Part shown: in pieces, positions 35,426 through 44,643 of the stretch
Position numbering within the stretch: the first letter of the stretch is position 1
How the letters are laid out: every line of letters starts with the position of its first letter
Notes under the pieces: generated by a model
Database searches by the model: none
What the model was told of the DNA's origin: nothing
The model's input: only the letters and a program-made list of their open reading frames with translations
Program-made: the position numbers and the translations under genes
NCBI GenBank assembly: GCA_016744115.1
Contig: JADGEZ010000005.1
Span: 22,721 to 86,720 of the forward strand
Length of the DNA stretch: 64,000 bases
Source: Sulfurimonas sp.
GTDB lineage: Bacteria > Campylobacterota > Campylobacteria > Campylobacterales > Sulfurimonadaceae
Reading direction: 5' to 3'

Positions 35426-35815
35426 TTAGATACTTCTAAAGGCTAATGCATCAGCAAGAGCCTTAGATATGTCTTTTTTATAAAGAGGGTTAGACTTTAA
35501 GAGTTCTTTATCGAAATTAAGTATTATATTTGTATTTGTATTTGGATGAAGTGTAATTCTAAGTATAATCTCCTCATATATAGAAAATTTATCTATTTTA
35601 GAATAATCTTTTAAGATTATCTCTGTAATATCTTTTAATTCTGTAGAACTTAAGGATTTATCTTTTAATCTCATAACTACTCTTTTGAGTTCATTTTCTT
35701 TTTCAGCTATATTACTAAGAGGTTTTTTTTTACTAACTTTAAAAAATAAAATGAAAAGTATCCCTAAGAGAAGAACTAAAAAAATTCCAAGAATTAAAAA
35801 AATACTTATTTCCAT
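35426..35815 (-). CDS. Small membrane-anchored protein, unrecognised
   Basis: 129 aa. One N-terminal hydrophobic segment (about 4-27: ISIFLILGIFLVLLLGILFI) is followed by a basic stretch (KVSKKK) and a soluble helical domain of about 90 residues (RLKDKSLSSTELKDITEIIL; DISKALADALAFRSI). No family recognised. The ATG directly follows the TAA of the HMA lipoprotein gene, so the two are translationally coupled. Perhaps a partner of that metal-binding protein, but no motif supports it. Confidence 0.65.
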   Translation of the reverse strand: MEISIFLILGIFLVLLLGILFILFFKVSKKKPLSNIAEKENELKRVVMRLKDKSLSSTELKDITEIILKDYSKIDKFSIYEEIILRITLHPNTNTNIILNFDKELLKSNPLYKKDISKALADALAFRSI

Positions 35816-36214
35816 TTATTTACCACACTTTCCAGCAGCACATTTCATAGATGGCACAGCTTCTTTTAGAGCTTCTTTTTGGCTTTTCTTAAACACTTTA
35901 TATCCTATGTTTGAGATAACTTCTGAAATCTCTTTTTCATTTGTTTGTGTTTTGTCATACACGACAATTGTCGTTTTTTCAGTATGGGACGCGTTTACAC
36001 TTACTACACCCTTTATTTTTGAAACATATCCTTGTATGCTAGACTCACAAGATTCACAAGTCATTCCATCAACATTAATAAGAGCTTTATGAATATTTTT
36101 TTGCTTTATAATCACAAGTTCCTTTTCTTCTTTTGGCTTATCCAAGCATGAAACAAAACCTAAACTTAGTGCTATACTTAAAACAATAGTATTAAACCTT
36201 TTTGTATACGACAT
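35816..36214 (-). CDS. Heavy-metal-associated (HMA) domain lipoprotein
   Basis: 132 aa. A signal peptide with a lipobox-like GFVSC (Cys near 23) suggests a lipid-anchored envelope protein. The HMA domain at about 45-110 has the metal site MTCESCESSIQ (MxCxxC) and the betaalphabeta pattern of CopZ/MerP (KIKGVVSVNASHTEKTTIVV; VISNIGYKVFKK). The extreme C-terminus adds two or three more Cys (MKCAAGKCGK). Such proteins carry Cu(I), Zn or Hg in the periplasm. Cytoplasmic HMA chaperones lack a leader, so a lipoprotein form is a little unusual. Metal not determinable; cusA-type genes elsewhere in the window make copper plausible. Confidence 0.82.
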   Translation of the reverse strand: MSYTKRFNTIVLSIALSLGFVSCLDKPKEEKELVIIKQKNIHKALINVDGMTCESCESSIQGYVSKIKGVVSVNASHTEKTTIVVYDKTQTNEKEISEVISNIGYKVFKKSQKEALKEAVPSMKCAAGKCGK

Positions 36215-36320
36215 ATCTACTTCCTTTATTTATTGTTTAAAATTATACTCTTATTTTTAATACTAGCAAAATGATAATAAGAAGTTAAGCACAATTCTAA
36301 TACACTTAAGATTTAGAAAA

Positions 36321-36474
36321 TAGACTTCTTATCACTTCCGTAGGACACTTTATAGAGAGCTTTACTCAGCGTTAAATAACCCCAACCGTAGCTTTGGCTA
36401 CGCTTGAGAATATTTGCCTTGATTAAAACTCTCTATAAAGTGCTGAGACATATAGGAGTTTTGCAAGAAGTCTA
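36321..36474. repeat. 154-bp MITE-like palindromic element
   Basis: Ends are TAGACTTCTT (36321-36330) and its reverse complement AAGAAGTCTA (36465-36474). Inside, CACTTTATAGAGAG (36346-36359) pairs perfectly with CTCTCTATAAAGTG (36429-36442), with four more pairs after one mismatch, and a small hairpin (GTAGC/GCTAC) lies at 36388-36401. No ORF. It could fold into one long cruciform. It lies upstream of the HD-GYP regulator gene and within the 292-bp gap after the HMA gene. Another copy of the terminal motif (AATAGACTTCTTAT) without its partner occurs near 32797. Confidence 0.65.
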
Positions 36475-36506
36475 ATAGTATTTATCTACTAGAAGAGAGT
36501 GTTGAT

Positions 36507-37844
36507 ATGGATAAACAAAATATCTTAATTATTGATGATGACAACAAAAGTATACATCTCGTGACCTCAGCACTTAATATTAGTAATTTATATAATATAC
36601 ATTTTGCAATAAATGCAAAAAATGGGATAGAACAATTAGAACTTCGAGAACATTCTCTAATTATACTTGATGTTAATAGTCCACAATTAGATGCAAATGA
36701 AACTGTTAAAATTATAAAAAATAGTTCTCTACAAAATCAAATACCTATTATTTTTCTCTCTGAAATTTCTCCTGCAAAACCGTTTCGTAAAGAAGAATTT
36801 TTGCGTAAAGTTAAAAGGAATATAAAACTTTACTTATCAAGAAAAAAACAAATAGAAATAGATGATACAAAAATACTTTTAGAACAGTATAAGATTGCAA
36901 CAGATGCAGGTTCATTAGTTTCAAAAACAGATGCACGAGGAATTATTACTTATGTAAATGATAGGTTTTGTGAAGTGAGTAAATACTCTCGTGAGGAGTT
37001 AATAGGAAATCCTCACAATATCACAAGAAGTCCAGATGTTAGTAAGGATACTTTTAAGGATTTGTGGGAAACAATCTTAGCAAAAGAGACATGGAAAGGG
37101 ACAATCAAAAATAGAGCAAAGGATGGAAGTCCTTACTATGTAGAATCAACTGTTATGCCTATTTTAAATGCAAATGATGAAATAGTTACTTATATTAGTA
37201 TCAGAACAGATATTACATCAAGAGAGATTACACTTCGAGAGGGAATACTATCCTCACAAAAAGAGATTTTAAATACATTAGGGGAACTCGGAGAGTGGCG
37301 TTCAAAAGAAACAGGAGAACATGTAACTAGAGTCTCTTTGTTTTCTGAGATGCTAGCAAAGGCTTATGATTGCAGTGAAGAAGAGATACAACTTATAAAA
37401 ATGGCATCTCCTATGCACGATATTGGCAAGGTGATTATTCCAGATAATATTTTACTCAAACCTGGTAAACTTACTAAAGAAGAGTCTTTAGTTATGCAGA
37501 ATCATACACTGTATGGTTGGGAAATTTTTAATAAATCCAAGAATGCTCTCCTCCAAGCTGCCGCACTTATTGCTCATCAGCATCATGAGCGATGGGATGG
37601 TACAGGGTATCCTAGAGGTATAGGTGGTGAAGATATTCATGTTTTTGGTCGTATTACTGCTGTTGCAGATGTATTTGATGCTTTAACTCAAGAAAGAGCC
37701 TATAAAAAAGCATGGAGTCTTGAAAAAACTTTAGATTTTATGAAAGATGAAAGTGGTAAAGCTTTTGATCCCAAAATCATTGATTTACTTTTAGAAAATA
37801 TTGATGAAATAATTGAGATTAAAACTCTACACACTAAAGAGTAG
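36507..37844 (+). CDS. Response regulator with PAS and HD-GYP c-di-GMP phosphodiesterase
   Basis: 445 aa, soluble. A receiver domain (about 1-115) has acidic ILIIDDDN and phospho-Asp in LIILDVNSPQ. A PAS domain (about 125-240) has ATDAGSLVSKTDARGIITYV and a PAC-like ending (YISIRTDITSREI). An HD-GYP domain (about 255-440) shows GEHVTRVS, MHDIGKVIIPDNILLKPGKL, HHERWDGTGYPRG (the GYP motif) and ADVFDALTQERAYKKAW. All metal-binding His/Asp look present, so it should hydrolyse c-di-GMP. A cognate kinase is not adjacent. The 3' end overlaps the convergent rnhB by 18 bp. Together with the PAS-GGDEF and LapD genes it forms a local c-di-GMP set. Confidence 0.92.
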   Translation: MDKQNILIIDDDNKSIHLVTSALNISNLYNIHFAINAKNGIEQLELREHSLIILDVNSPQLDANETVKIIKNSSLQNQIPIIFLSEISPAKPFRKEEFLRKVKRNIKLYLSRKKQIEIDDTKILLEQYKIATDAGSLVSKTDARGIITYVNDRFCEVSKYSREELIGNPHNITRSPDVSKDTFKDLWETILAKETWKGTIKNRAKDGSPYYVESTVMPILNANDEIVTYISIRTDITSREITLREGILSSQKEILNTLGELGEWRSKETGEHVTRVSLFSEMLAKAYDCSEEEIQLIKMASPMHDIGKVIIPDNILLKPGKLTKEESLVMQNHTLYGWEIFNKSKNALLQAAALIAHQHHERWDGTGYPRGIGGEDIHVFGRITAVADVFDALTQERAYKKAWSLEKTLDFMKDESGKAFDPKIIDLLLENIDEIIEIKTLHTKE

Positions 37845-38387
37845 CCCCTCAAGAGCTTTTATCTTATAACTTCGTCTATGAATGGCACAGTACCCATACT
37901 TTTTAATCATCTCAATATGTAGTTTCGTCCCATAGCCTTTATGTTTTTCAAATTGATACTGAGGATATTTTTTCGACTCTTCTAAAATATCTCTATCATG
38001 AGTTACTTTAGCGATGATTGATGCTGCACTCACTTGAGGTACTTTTCCATCTGCTTTAACCATCGTCTCTAAACTTTTAACTCCAAAAGTACTATTTCCA
38101 TCAAAAAGATAATTTTCACACTTTAATGTATTCATAATCTCTTTTAAAGCACTTGCCAAACACTTGGAAATTCCATCTAAATCAATCTCTTTGGCTGAGA
38201 ATTTTACCACATGATACAAGCTTTTGAGTATAATCTCTTCATAAAGCAGCTCTCGTTTTTTTTCACTTAATTTTTTTGAATCATTTAAGCCTTTTATTTC
38301 AGCATTTAAAATACACCCAGCAACAACTAAGTCTCCAGCAATTGGTCCACGACCCGCTTCATCTATTCCGCATAATCTTTCTAACAT
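37827..38387 (-). CDS. rnhB: Ribonuclease HII
   Basis: 186 aa from ATG 38387 (MLERLCGIDEAGRG); a longer frame from 38414 is less likely because GGGGATTAAA precedes 38387. It cleaves RNA in RNA-DNA hybrids and at single ribonucleotides. Catalytic acids are in GIDEAGRGPIAG (Asp-Glu), NYLFDGN and VTHDR; VSAASIIAKVTHDR is the family hallmark. The ending YPQYQFEKHKGYGTKLH, then RRSYK, is normal. Length is slightly short, as in Campylobacterota. Its start overlaps the stop of the ATPase gene upstream by none (1 bp gap). Confidence 0.95.
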   Translation of the reverse strand: MLERLCGIDEAGRGPIAGDLVVAGCILNAEIKGLNDSKKLSEKKRELLYEEIILKSLYHVVKFSAKEIDLDGISKCLASALKEIMNTLKCENYLFDGNSTFGVKSLETMVKADGKVPQVSAASIIAKVTHDRDILEESKKYPQYQFEKHKGYGTKLHIEMIKKYGYCAIHRRSYKIKALEGLLFSV

Positions 38388-38388
38388 T

Positions 38389-39468
38389 TTAATCCCCCAA
38401 AGCCCAGATATCAAAAGGAATCATCTCCACACTTGAAAGAGGGTGGGAGATAAGCCCTTCAGTATTCATGGTAATTGCAGTAATTTTTTCAATATTATGT
38501 GTGAAAATAAAAGCTTCAAGCTGTTCTACTCTTTTAAACAAAGCTCTTTCATCTGAAAAAGGTATACAAAGAATTATCTCACTTAGATTTGGTATATAAA
38601 ACTCTATTTGCTCTTCATAGTAAGAGTTCACACCTGATTTTAATAACTCTAAATATACCATATTCTCAAATAATCTTCCAAAATGTTTATCCGTAGTTAA
38701 GGCACTTTTTAAAGATATATCACACAGATATACTTTTTTTGTAGCCTTGGAGTGTTCAAATTTTTCTAAAGTATGGATATATTTCTTTGAAACAAGAGAA
38801 TCAAAAGACTTATAAAGCTTATCCTTAGAAATCTTTCTTGTCACTTTTAATCTTTCGTATATAGCAAATGGGGAAAGCTTTTGAGACATCATTTTTGTAC
38901 AAAACTTGAGTATATCAAACTCCATTTCACTAAGTGAAGAGATAAGTGTTTTTTGTATATAAAGAATTCTTTTATCTGAGTGTAACTTATGAATGGATGG
39001 GAATCCACCTAGTTGAAAAAAATGGTTTAAGGCACTTGAATCATACTTATGCTCATAGGCTAAAAATTCTTCATAATCTAAAGGATAAAGTTGTAAAGTT
39101 TGAAGAAAATCTATATCATGGTAATGTACGCAAGAGATAATAAGTTGTGATACATTGAAAAAATGAATTTGGGGAGTATAATTATCTAGCACAAGTACAT
39201 TGATTTTATTCAAGATACAAAACTTTGATAAATCAATATTTAATTGAGTAAAATCAATACGAATATCTTCACAATCAATATAAAGATAAGAACTCTTCTT
39301 CAAGCTTAAAAGGTAGTTCTTTACAAGCTTAGTTTTACCACTTTGAGAGATACCATTTATCTGATAACTTTTGTCTTCAATACTTGCTTTTCTATCTATA
39401 TATTTATCTATGTGTAAGTCAGTCTTATAAAACTCTTCTAGTAGTATTTCCATATTTATCCAGTACAT
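38389..39468 (-). CDS. AAA-type ATPase (DUF4143-like layout), function unknown
   Basis: 359 aa. A Walker A-like GISQSGKTKLVKN at about 38-50 and a Walker B-like INVLVLDNYTP give an AAA core. Then LDYEEFLAYEH and FFQLGGFPSIHKL resemble the sensor/lid region of the AAA_14/DUF4143 ATPase group (family proteins have 'L..GG.P'). A winged-helix-like region (YERLKVTRKISKDKLYKSFDSL, KKYIHTLEKF) and a C-terminal nuclease-like half (FGRLFENMVYLELLKSG) follow. DUF4143 proteins usually carry a C-terminal PD-(D/E)XK-like domain. The role is unknown; variants are common in variable genome regions. It sits between rnhB and the B12-radical SAM gene. Confidence 0.6.
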   Translation of the reverse strand: MYWINMEILLEEFYKTDLHIDKYIDRKASIEDKSYQINGISQSGKTKLVKNYLLSLKKSSYLYIDCEDIRIDFTQLNIDLSKFCILNKINVLVLDNYTPQIHFFNVSQLIISCVHYHDIDFLQTLQLYPLDYEEFLAYEHKYDSSALNHFFQLGGFPSIHKLHSDKRILYIQKTLISSLSEMEFDILKFCTKMMSQKLSPFAIYERLKVTRKISKDKLYKSFDSLVSKKYIHTLEKFEHSKATKKVYLCDISLKSALTTDKHFGRLFENMVYLELLKSGVNSYYEEQIEFYIPNLSEIILCIPFSDERALFKRVEQLEAFIFTHNIEKITAITMNTEGLISHPLSSVEMIPFDIWALGD

Positions 39469-39558
39469 TGGGAGTGAAGTTTCAATTCAATTTTATCAAA
39501 CAAAATTTTTCGGCATAAACAAAGTCTTAAATGAAAGAAAATTATACACTCAATAGCA

Positions 39559-41058
39559 TTAGTTTTGTCTTTTGTTAAAGCCCGATGTTCCCTGTTTGGA
39601 ATTTTGAACAAAGCTTTTACTCCAAGGTTTTAAGTAGCTTGGAATGGCACGACCTTTGAGTTTCATCATGTCTTCTAACATACTATCTGCTACGACTTGT
39701 TCATTAATTTTTTTGACCTCACAAAGATAGTTAAAAAGTAGTTCCCCTAACCTTTGTAAAGATATTTTCCATGTAGAATTAGTTTGCTCATATATCCAGA
39801 TACCAAAGGCATGAAAGTTTTTATAAACACTTTGCTCCTTCCAAAGGAGTTGGATGCTTTTTTTAAAGTTTCCGCTATTGTAGGTTAAATCCCAAAACCG
39901 TGCAAAGCGTTTCATCATTTGAATATCATCAAAGCTAAGGTCTTTATTTTTTAAAATATCATAAGGTGGAATATCGCTATAGACCATCTCGTAGTCAATA
40001 TCGTGACGCTTTATATGTGTACCTGAAAGCTTTTTGAGTATTCCTATTTGAATCTCACAAGAACTCAACTTTACGAGTGCATCAAGGTTTTTGCCAAAAA
40101 TCTCTAAGCCCTCCCCAGGTAATCCGACAATCAAATCAAGATGAATATGTGCCTCAGTTTCATTTTCTAAAAAAGTAATATTTTCTTTGATTTTATCGAG
40201 TTTAAGTATGCGAGAAATATTTTTTGCAACTTTAAGGTTGAGTGTTTGTATCCCAATTTCAAGTTGGAGTGCTCCATGAGGGAAAAGTTTCATCTTTTCT
40301 TTTAAGGAATCTGGAAAATGATCAGGTATCACTTCAAAGTGTGCAAAGTATGATTCTTCTTTTTCTAAAAAAAAGTCTAAAATTCGTTTGGCTGATCGAA
40401 TGTTGAGGTTAAAGGTTCTATCTACAAACTTGAAGTTTCTAGCCCCTCTTTGCCAAAGTTTTTCAAACTCATCTAAGACATTTTCAAGATGAAAAGCAAG
40501 AACTTTTTCATCCATAGAAGAGAGACAAAACTCACACTCAAAAGGACAACCGCGAGAAATCTCTACATAAATGTAACGGTTTTGTATATCTTCATCTGTA
40601 TAAAACTCATAGGGAAGCACAAGTTCTTTAAGGTTTGGAGTAGTCATTGTTATAATTTTTTCTGTAGGAAAAACAGCATTTTTCAAATCTTTGCATAAGT
40701 CGTAAAAACTTACTTCACCCTCGCCTTGGATGATATAATCAGCATCATCAAGATTTACTCTAAATGGAAGATAAGTCACTTCAGGACCACCAAGTATGAT
40801 GATAATCTTAGGAGACACTTTTTTAAGTATGTGAATAAGTTCAGCTATCTCACTCACATTCCAAATATAAACACCAAGTCCAATAACATTAGGCGAGTGC
40901 ATGAGTAATTTTTCTGCAATAGTTTGTATGGCATCGTTGATACTAAATTCTAGTATTTGAGTATCATCTTGAAGCTCATTAAGATTTGCATAAAGATAAC
41001 GAAGACCTATAGAAGTATGCGTATATCTAGCATTTAAAGTAGTTAAGAGTATTTTCAT
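39559..41058 (-). CDS. B12-binding domain radical SAM protein (DUF4080 group)
   Basis: 499 aa. An N-terminal cobalamin-binding Rossmann-like domain (about 1-130; LGVYIWNVSEIAEL and IIIILGGPEVTYLP) precedes a radical SAM barrel with the cluster motif CPFECEFCLSS (CxxxCxxC at about 170-177) in the usual EISRGCPFECEFC context, then FVDRTFNLNIRSAKRIL and LDLIVGLPGEG. The C-terminal 140 residues match the DUF4080 extension (FARFWDLTYNSGNF). Substrate unknown; B12-radical SAM enzymes often methylate, but the DUF4080 group has no assigned reaction I know. It stands alone; a 90-bp gap separates it from the downstream ATPase gene and 80 bp from the di-haem peroxidase gene upstream. Confidence 0.88.
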   Translation of the reverse strand: MKILLTTLNARYTHTSIGLRYLYANLNELQDDTQILEFSINDAIQTIAEKLLMHSPNVIGLGVYIWNVSEIAELIHILKKVSPKIIIILGGPEVTYLPFRVNLDDADYIIQGEGEVSFYDLCKDLKNAVFPTEKIITMTTPNLKELVLPYEFYTDEDIQNRYIYVEISRGCPFECEFCLSSMDEKVLAFHLENVLDEFEKLWQRGARNFKFVDRTFNLNIRSAKRILDFFLEKEESYFAHFEVIPDHFPDSLKEKMKLFPHGALQLEIGIQTLNLKVAKNISRILKLDKIKENITFLENETEAHIHLDLIVGLPGEGLEIFGKNLDALVKLSSCEIQIGILKKLSGTHIKRHDIDYEMVYSDIPPYDILKNKDLSFDDIQMMKRFARFWDLTYNSGNFKKSIQLLWKEQSVYKNFHAFGIWIYEQTNSTWKISLQRLGELLFNYLCEVKKINEQVVADSMLEDMMKLKGRAIPSYLKPWSKSFVQNSKQGTSGFNKRQN

Positions 41059-41138
41059 AGAGAGATTTTAGCATAATATTCTCTCTTAATTATATTCAAA
41101 CTTGGTTTAGCTCCTAGAATAAACCAAGCCCATTTCAT

Positions 41139-42416
41139 CTAATTGCCTAATTCTCCCTTTGGTGCTAGCTTAGGGATAAGGTGTTCATACTTAGCATCTG
41201 TGAGGGTGTTTAAGAATGCTTCTAGTGCCATAATTCTTCTGTCTGGAAGAGGCTCTGTAGCAACTAAAACACTTGTATTTTCTGTTTGAATGTTATCGTT
41301 AGCTATCCAAGGATTTAGTGTTTCTGGATTTATAGCGTGATGACCGTTGCCAGCTTTATGATCATAAAATTCTAAAACTGTTCTTAGTTTTGCGAATACG
41401 CCATTATTCATATAGGGTCCAGTGATTGCAATATTGCGAAGCGTTGGGACTTTCGTTTTTCCTAAATGAGCCTTATAATTAGTATCACTCTCTTTTACAG
41501 TAGCACCTAAACCAGCAAATGTTGCATTAGCATCTTGAAGATTAAGGGCTGCTCTTGCGTCCATTGCAGCAACATTTCTAGGTGTACCAATATTTTCATA
41601 TTCAAAATTTGTAAATAACTCTTTTGAACCTTGAGGTGCTTCAGTTGTAGAATCTATCGTATGACAAGTGGCACAATTAGTATTTGCATTTGAGAAAAAG
41701 AGACTTTTCCCAAGTTCTTCATCAAGTGTCCATTTACCATCTCCCAAACAAGTTCCCTCTCCCTTACCACTCTCTAAACAATCACGCAATCTATCATATT
41801 TGGAATCAAAAGGTGCGAACTCTTTTGTTTTTTCAAACTTAGCTATAGCTTCAGCCATAGATTCATAGGATTTATTTATATCATCAAATATATCTGCTCC
41901 GTATAAATTTTCAAATGATTGAACATACTCATCATTTTCTTTGAGTCTATCTACTACTGCATTTTTATCACTCATTTGCATCTCTGCACCATCAAGTGGT
42001 GGTCCCATAGCTTGTATTTTTAAAGTATCGGCTCTTCCATCATGGAACTGTCCACCTTTGTATGTTCCGTCTTTTCGTTTATGAAACTTTGGATTAAACT
42101 GTGCATAAGACGCTGTAGGAGTATTACGCCCACCTAAAGCCGAGCCATCATCTCCAACTGAAAAAGCACCATGGATAAAGATATTTTGATCTTTTCCCTC
42201 TTCTTTAAAACGAGGATCTATAAATCCATGTTTTGGATCATGACAAGTTGCACAAGAGCTATTTCTTCTTAAAGATAGGTTTGTATCATTAAAGAGTTTT
42301 TCTCCGAGTTTTTCTTTTGTTAGTTTTGTAGTGTTATCACTACTGCTACTCCCACCACAGCCACTTAGAAATAGTAGGCTTAGAGCTAATAAATTTAATA
42401 AGTTTAATTTTTTCAT
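41139..42416 (-). CDS. Di-haem cytochrome c peroxidase/MauG-family lipoprotein
   Basis: 425 aa, last gene of the iron-responsive operon. An N-terminal lipoprotein signal ends at LFLSGC (Cys about 20), followed by a Gly/Ser linker. Two CxxCH sites: SSCATCHDPKHGF (about 55) and NTNCATCHTID (about 243), which fits the two-domain bacterial CCP/MauG layout (GEKLFNDTNLSLRRNSSC; LGKSLFFSNANTNC; PTLRNIAITGPYMNNGVF). Family members reduce H2O2 or oxidise protein or small-molecule substrates in the periplasm. Which of these applies is unknown. It follows the coiled-coil porin by 14 bp. Confidence 0.9.
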   Translation of the reverse strand: MKKLNLLNLLALSLLFLSGCGGSSSSDNTTKLTKEKLGEKLFNDTNLSLRRNSSCATCHDPKHGFIDPRFKEEGKDQNIFIHGAFSVGDDGSALGGRNTPTASYAQFNPKFHKRKDGTYKGGQFHDGRADTLKIQAMGPPLDGAEMQMSDKNAVVDRLKENDEYVQSFENLYGADIFDDINKSYESMAEAIAKFEKTKEFAPFDSKYDRLRDCLESGKGEGTCLGDGKWTLDEELGKSLFFSNANTNCATCHTIDSTTEAPQGSKELFTNFEYENIGTPRNVAAMDARAALNLQDANATFAGLGATVKESDTNYKAHLGKTKVPTLRNIAITGPYMNNGVFAKLRTVLEFYDHKAGNGHHAINPETLNPWIANDNIQTENTSVLVATEPLPDRRIMALEAFLNTLTDAKYEHLIPKLAPKGELGN

Positions 42417-42430
42417 TTTTGTCCTTTTTT

Positions 42431-43759
42431 TTAGAATATAAATCCAGCACTAATAGAAAAAGATTTTTCATCTTCTAGTTTCGCATCAGCACCGTAATCA
42501 CGCAATTTGTAATCAACTTTTAGAGTAACTTTAGGGTCTGGTTGGTAGGCAAAACCTGTTGTGTATTCCATAAATCTATTGTTATCTACATAGAGTGTTT
42601 TTGATGAGCTATCCATATCTAAACGCTCAATCTCTCCAAAAATAAAACCTTTATGCTTAAAATCAAGTATTGATAAAACATCATAACCCACGGTAACATA
42701 CTGTCCGTTTACACTATCGGCAATACCTGCCTTTGTAGATTTTGGTAGTTGTAAAACATCTCCACCAAACTTTCCAAATGTTGCTAAGGCTTGAACATCA
42801 AAGTTATTGTTTTTATAAGTTGCATGAATCTCTGCCATACTTATGGTTACATCTACCTTAGAACTACTTCCCTCACTTTGTCCATAGAGTACAGAACCGC
42901 CAATGTTTAATCCATCTCCTAGATTGTAAGTGGCTCTTGCTACAAATGAGTAGCTGTCTGTGTATTGTTTAGCCCCTAAGCGACCTTGTTGGATAAATCT
43001 TCCCTCAGCATCTCCAAAGTGATCAGCATCAGGGGAGGTAATAAAACCTGCATAATATTCAAGTTCATTAATTTTCCCATGTGCCAAAATACCATTTGTA
43101 TGCCAAGTAGAGGGGATGATATAAGTCTCAACAGCAGGTCTATCAGTTGTGAGGTAAGCGGTTGGCTCGTGGTTGAGGTTTGTCAATCCAAAAGGGGTAA
43201 GTATATGCCCAACACGGATAGCAAAGCTCTTATCTATTAAAAAGTCTAGGTAAGAAAATTCAACAATTGCATATTTATAGTTTTTAGTATTATCACTTCT
43301 TGCTCCACCATCTTCAAATTCTATCTCTGTATTCATAACAATCCAGTCGTTAAATTTGAAACCTATATAGGGAACAAATCTTACGATATTAAATTCTCCC
43401 TTATTTTTGTTTGCGTTGTATTGCGTAGAAGTGGTGTTTTTATAGTCACTATATTTTTTGTATTTATATTCGCCATATCCACCGATTGAAACAGTATTGT
43501 TTGTATGATACACTTTTGAAGCACCCTCGCCAAGGGAGCTAAAACTTTCATATTTTGTAGTATCGTTACCTGAAGCATTTGAAATCTCTTCTAAAATAGC
43601 CTCATTTGTAGCCTCTTGCTCGCTTGATATTTGTTTTTGACCTTGCATCATCTGTGACATTTGTGTCTTTAAGAGATTTATCTCTTTTTGTAGTTCTTCA
43701 TTACTTGCCCCAAAGATAAGAGTAGAGCATACCCCTAAACCTAACATTATTTTTCTCAT
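42431..43759 (-). CDS. Coiled-coil outer-membrane porin-like protein
   Basis: 442 aa. A signal peptide (about 1-18) is followed by a coiled-coil (NEELQKEINLLKTQMSQMMQ and on to about 65), then a beta-barrel pattern of alternating aromatic strands: VSIGGYGEYKYKKY, VRFVPYIGFKFNDWIV, NTEIEFEDGG, SFVARATYNLGDGLNIGG and the C-terminal strand SFSISAGFIF ending in Phe. The N-terminal coiled coil plus barrel recalls phosphate-selective and related porins of Campylobacterota. Specificity unknown. Its operon partners suggest uptake of an iron form or a redox substrate. The start follows the sterol-desaturase-like gene by 1 bp. Confidence 0.75.
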   Translation of the reverse strand: MRKIMLGLGVCSTLIFGASNEELQKEINLLKTQMSQMMQGQKQISSEQEATNEAILEEISNASGNDTTKYESFSSLGEGASKVYHTNNTVSIGGYGEYKYKKYSDYKNTTSTQYNANKNKGEFNIVRFVPYIGFKFNDWIVMNTEIEFEDGGARSDNTKNYKYAIVEFSYLDFLIDKSFAIRVGHILTPFGLTNLNHEPTAYLTTDRPAVETYIIPSTWHTNGILAHGKINELEYYAGFITSPDADHFGDAEGRFIQQGRLGAKQYTDSYSFVARATYNLGDGLNIGGSVLYGQSEGSSSKVDVTISMAEIHATYKNNNFDVQALATFGKFGGDVLQLPKSTKAGIADSVNGQYVTVGYDVLSILDFKHKGFIFGEIERLDMDSSSKTLYVDNNRFMEYTTGFAYQPDPKVTLKVDYKLRDYGADAKLEDEKSFSISAGFIF

Positions 43760-43760
43760 T

Positions 43761-44642
43761 TTATCTCCTTAATGGTTCTATAAGCATATTAAAAACATTG
43801 CTATGAACTTTTTTATTTTTTAAACCAAACTCTATAATTTCATCTTTTTTTGCATGAACTAAAGAGTTAAACATATAATCCCAAATGGCTAAAATTCCAC
43901 CATAATTTTTATTTGTATATTTTGTAGAGTGGTGTAACTGGTGCATAGACGGCGATATAAATATCTTTTCTATAAACTTCCCATATCTTAGAGGAATATG
44001 CGAATGGCGTAAATTCGCTCCAAGTACTCCAAAAACAAATACAAAAACATTCGCCCCTGCAATCTCAACAATACCAATAGAAGCCCCAAATATATATATA
44101 AATGACCCCGTTACTAAACCAAAAATAAGTGCATAACGAAGGGCAAAAAGTATATTTTCAAAAGGGTGTACTCTATAAAAAGTGAGAGGATTTAAGACCT
44201 CAGCCGAGTGGTGTACCTGATGGAGTCTCCACAAGAGAGGCACGGTATGTAATAAACGATGCAAAATATAACGAGAAAAATCCCCAAATACAAAGAGGGC
44301 GAGGGTGTATAAAACAACTACAAATTCTCTTGAATAATTTACTTTTTGCATATATCCAAAGTTGTCTTGCAAAAATAAACTCACTAAGAGTGAAACATCT
44401 TTTGCAGAAAAAAGATAAGTCACTAATGGCAAGATGATAGCTAACTTTATAAATGAAATCATGACAAAATAGAGATAATCATTTTTTGCACTTTTGTGCC
44501 ACCATATTTTTTTACTCAAAGCATAAGAATATTGCGGATTTTTATAGATAAAATACAAGGCAATAGATAAGGCACTTAAAATATAAAGCCAATAAACTCT
44601 ATTGTCAATATTTAAAAAATACCCAGTACCCAAGTACTCCAT
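43761..44642 (-). CDS. Sterol desaturase/fatty acid hydroxylase family di-iron membrane enzyme
   Basis: 293 aa with about four to five membrane segments (for example YWLYILSALSIALYFIY; FVVVLYTLALFVFGDF). The eight-histidine di-iron pattern is visible: DFSRYILHRLLHTVP (HxxxH), WRLHQVHHSAEVLNP (HxxHH), and SMHQLHHSTKYTNKNYGG (HxxHH) near the C-terminus. Family enzymes hydroxylate or desaturate lipids using O2 and electrons. A role in membrane lipid modification is the family expectation; its position between an imelysin and a porin is unusual. The gene follows the second imelysin by 1 bp. Confidence 0.85.
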   Translation of the reverse strand: MEYLGTGYFLNIDNRVYWLYILSALSIALYFIYKNPQYSYALSKKIWWHKSAKNDYLYFVMISFIKLAIILPLVTYLFSAKDVSLLVSLFLQDNFGYMQKVNYSREFVVVLYTLALFVFGDFSRYILHRLLHTVPLLWRLHQVHHSAEVLNPLTFYRVHPFENILFALRYALIFGLVTGSFIYIFGASIGIVEIAGANVFVFVFGVLGANLRHSHIPLRYGKFIEKIFISPSMHQLHHSTKYTNKNYGGILAIWDYMFNSLVHAKKDEIIEFGLKNKKVHSNVFNMLIEPLRR

Positions 44643-44643
44643 C

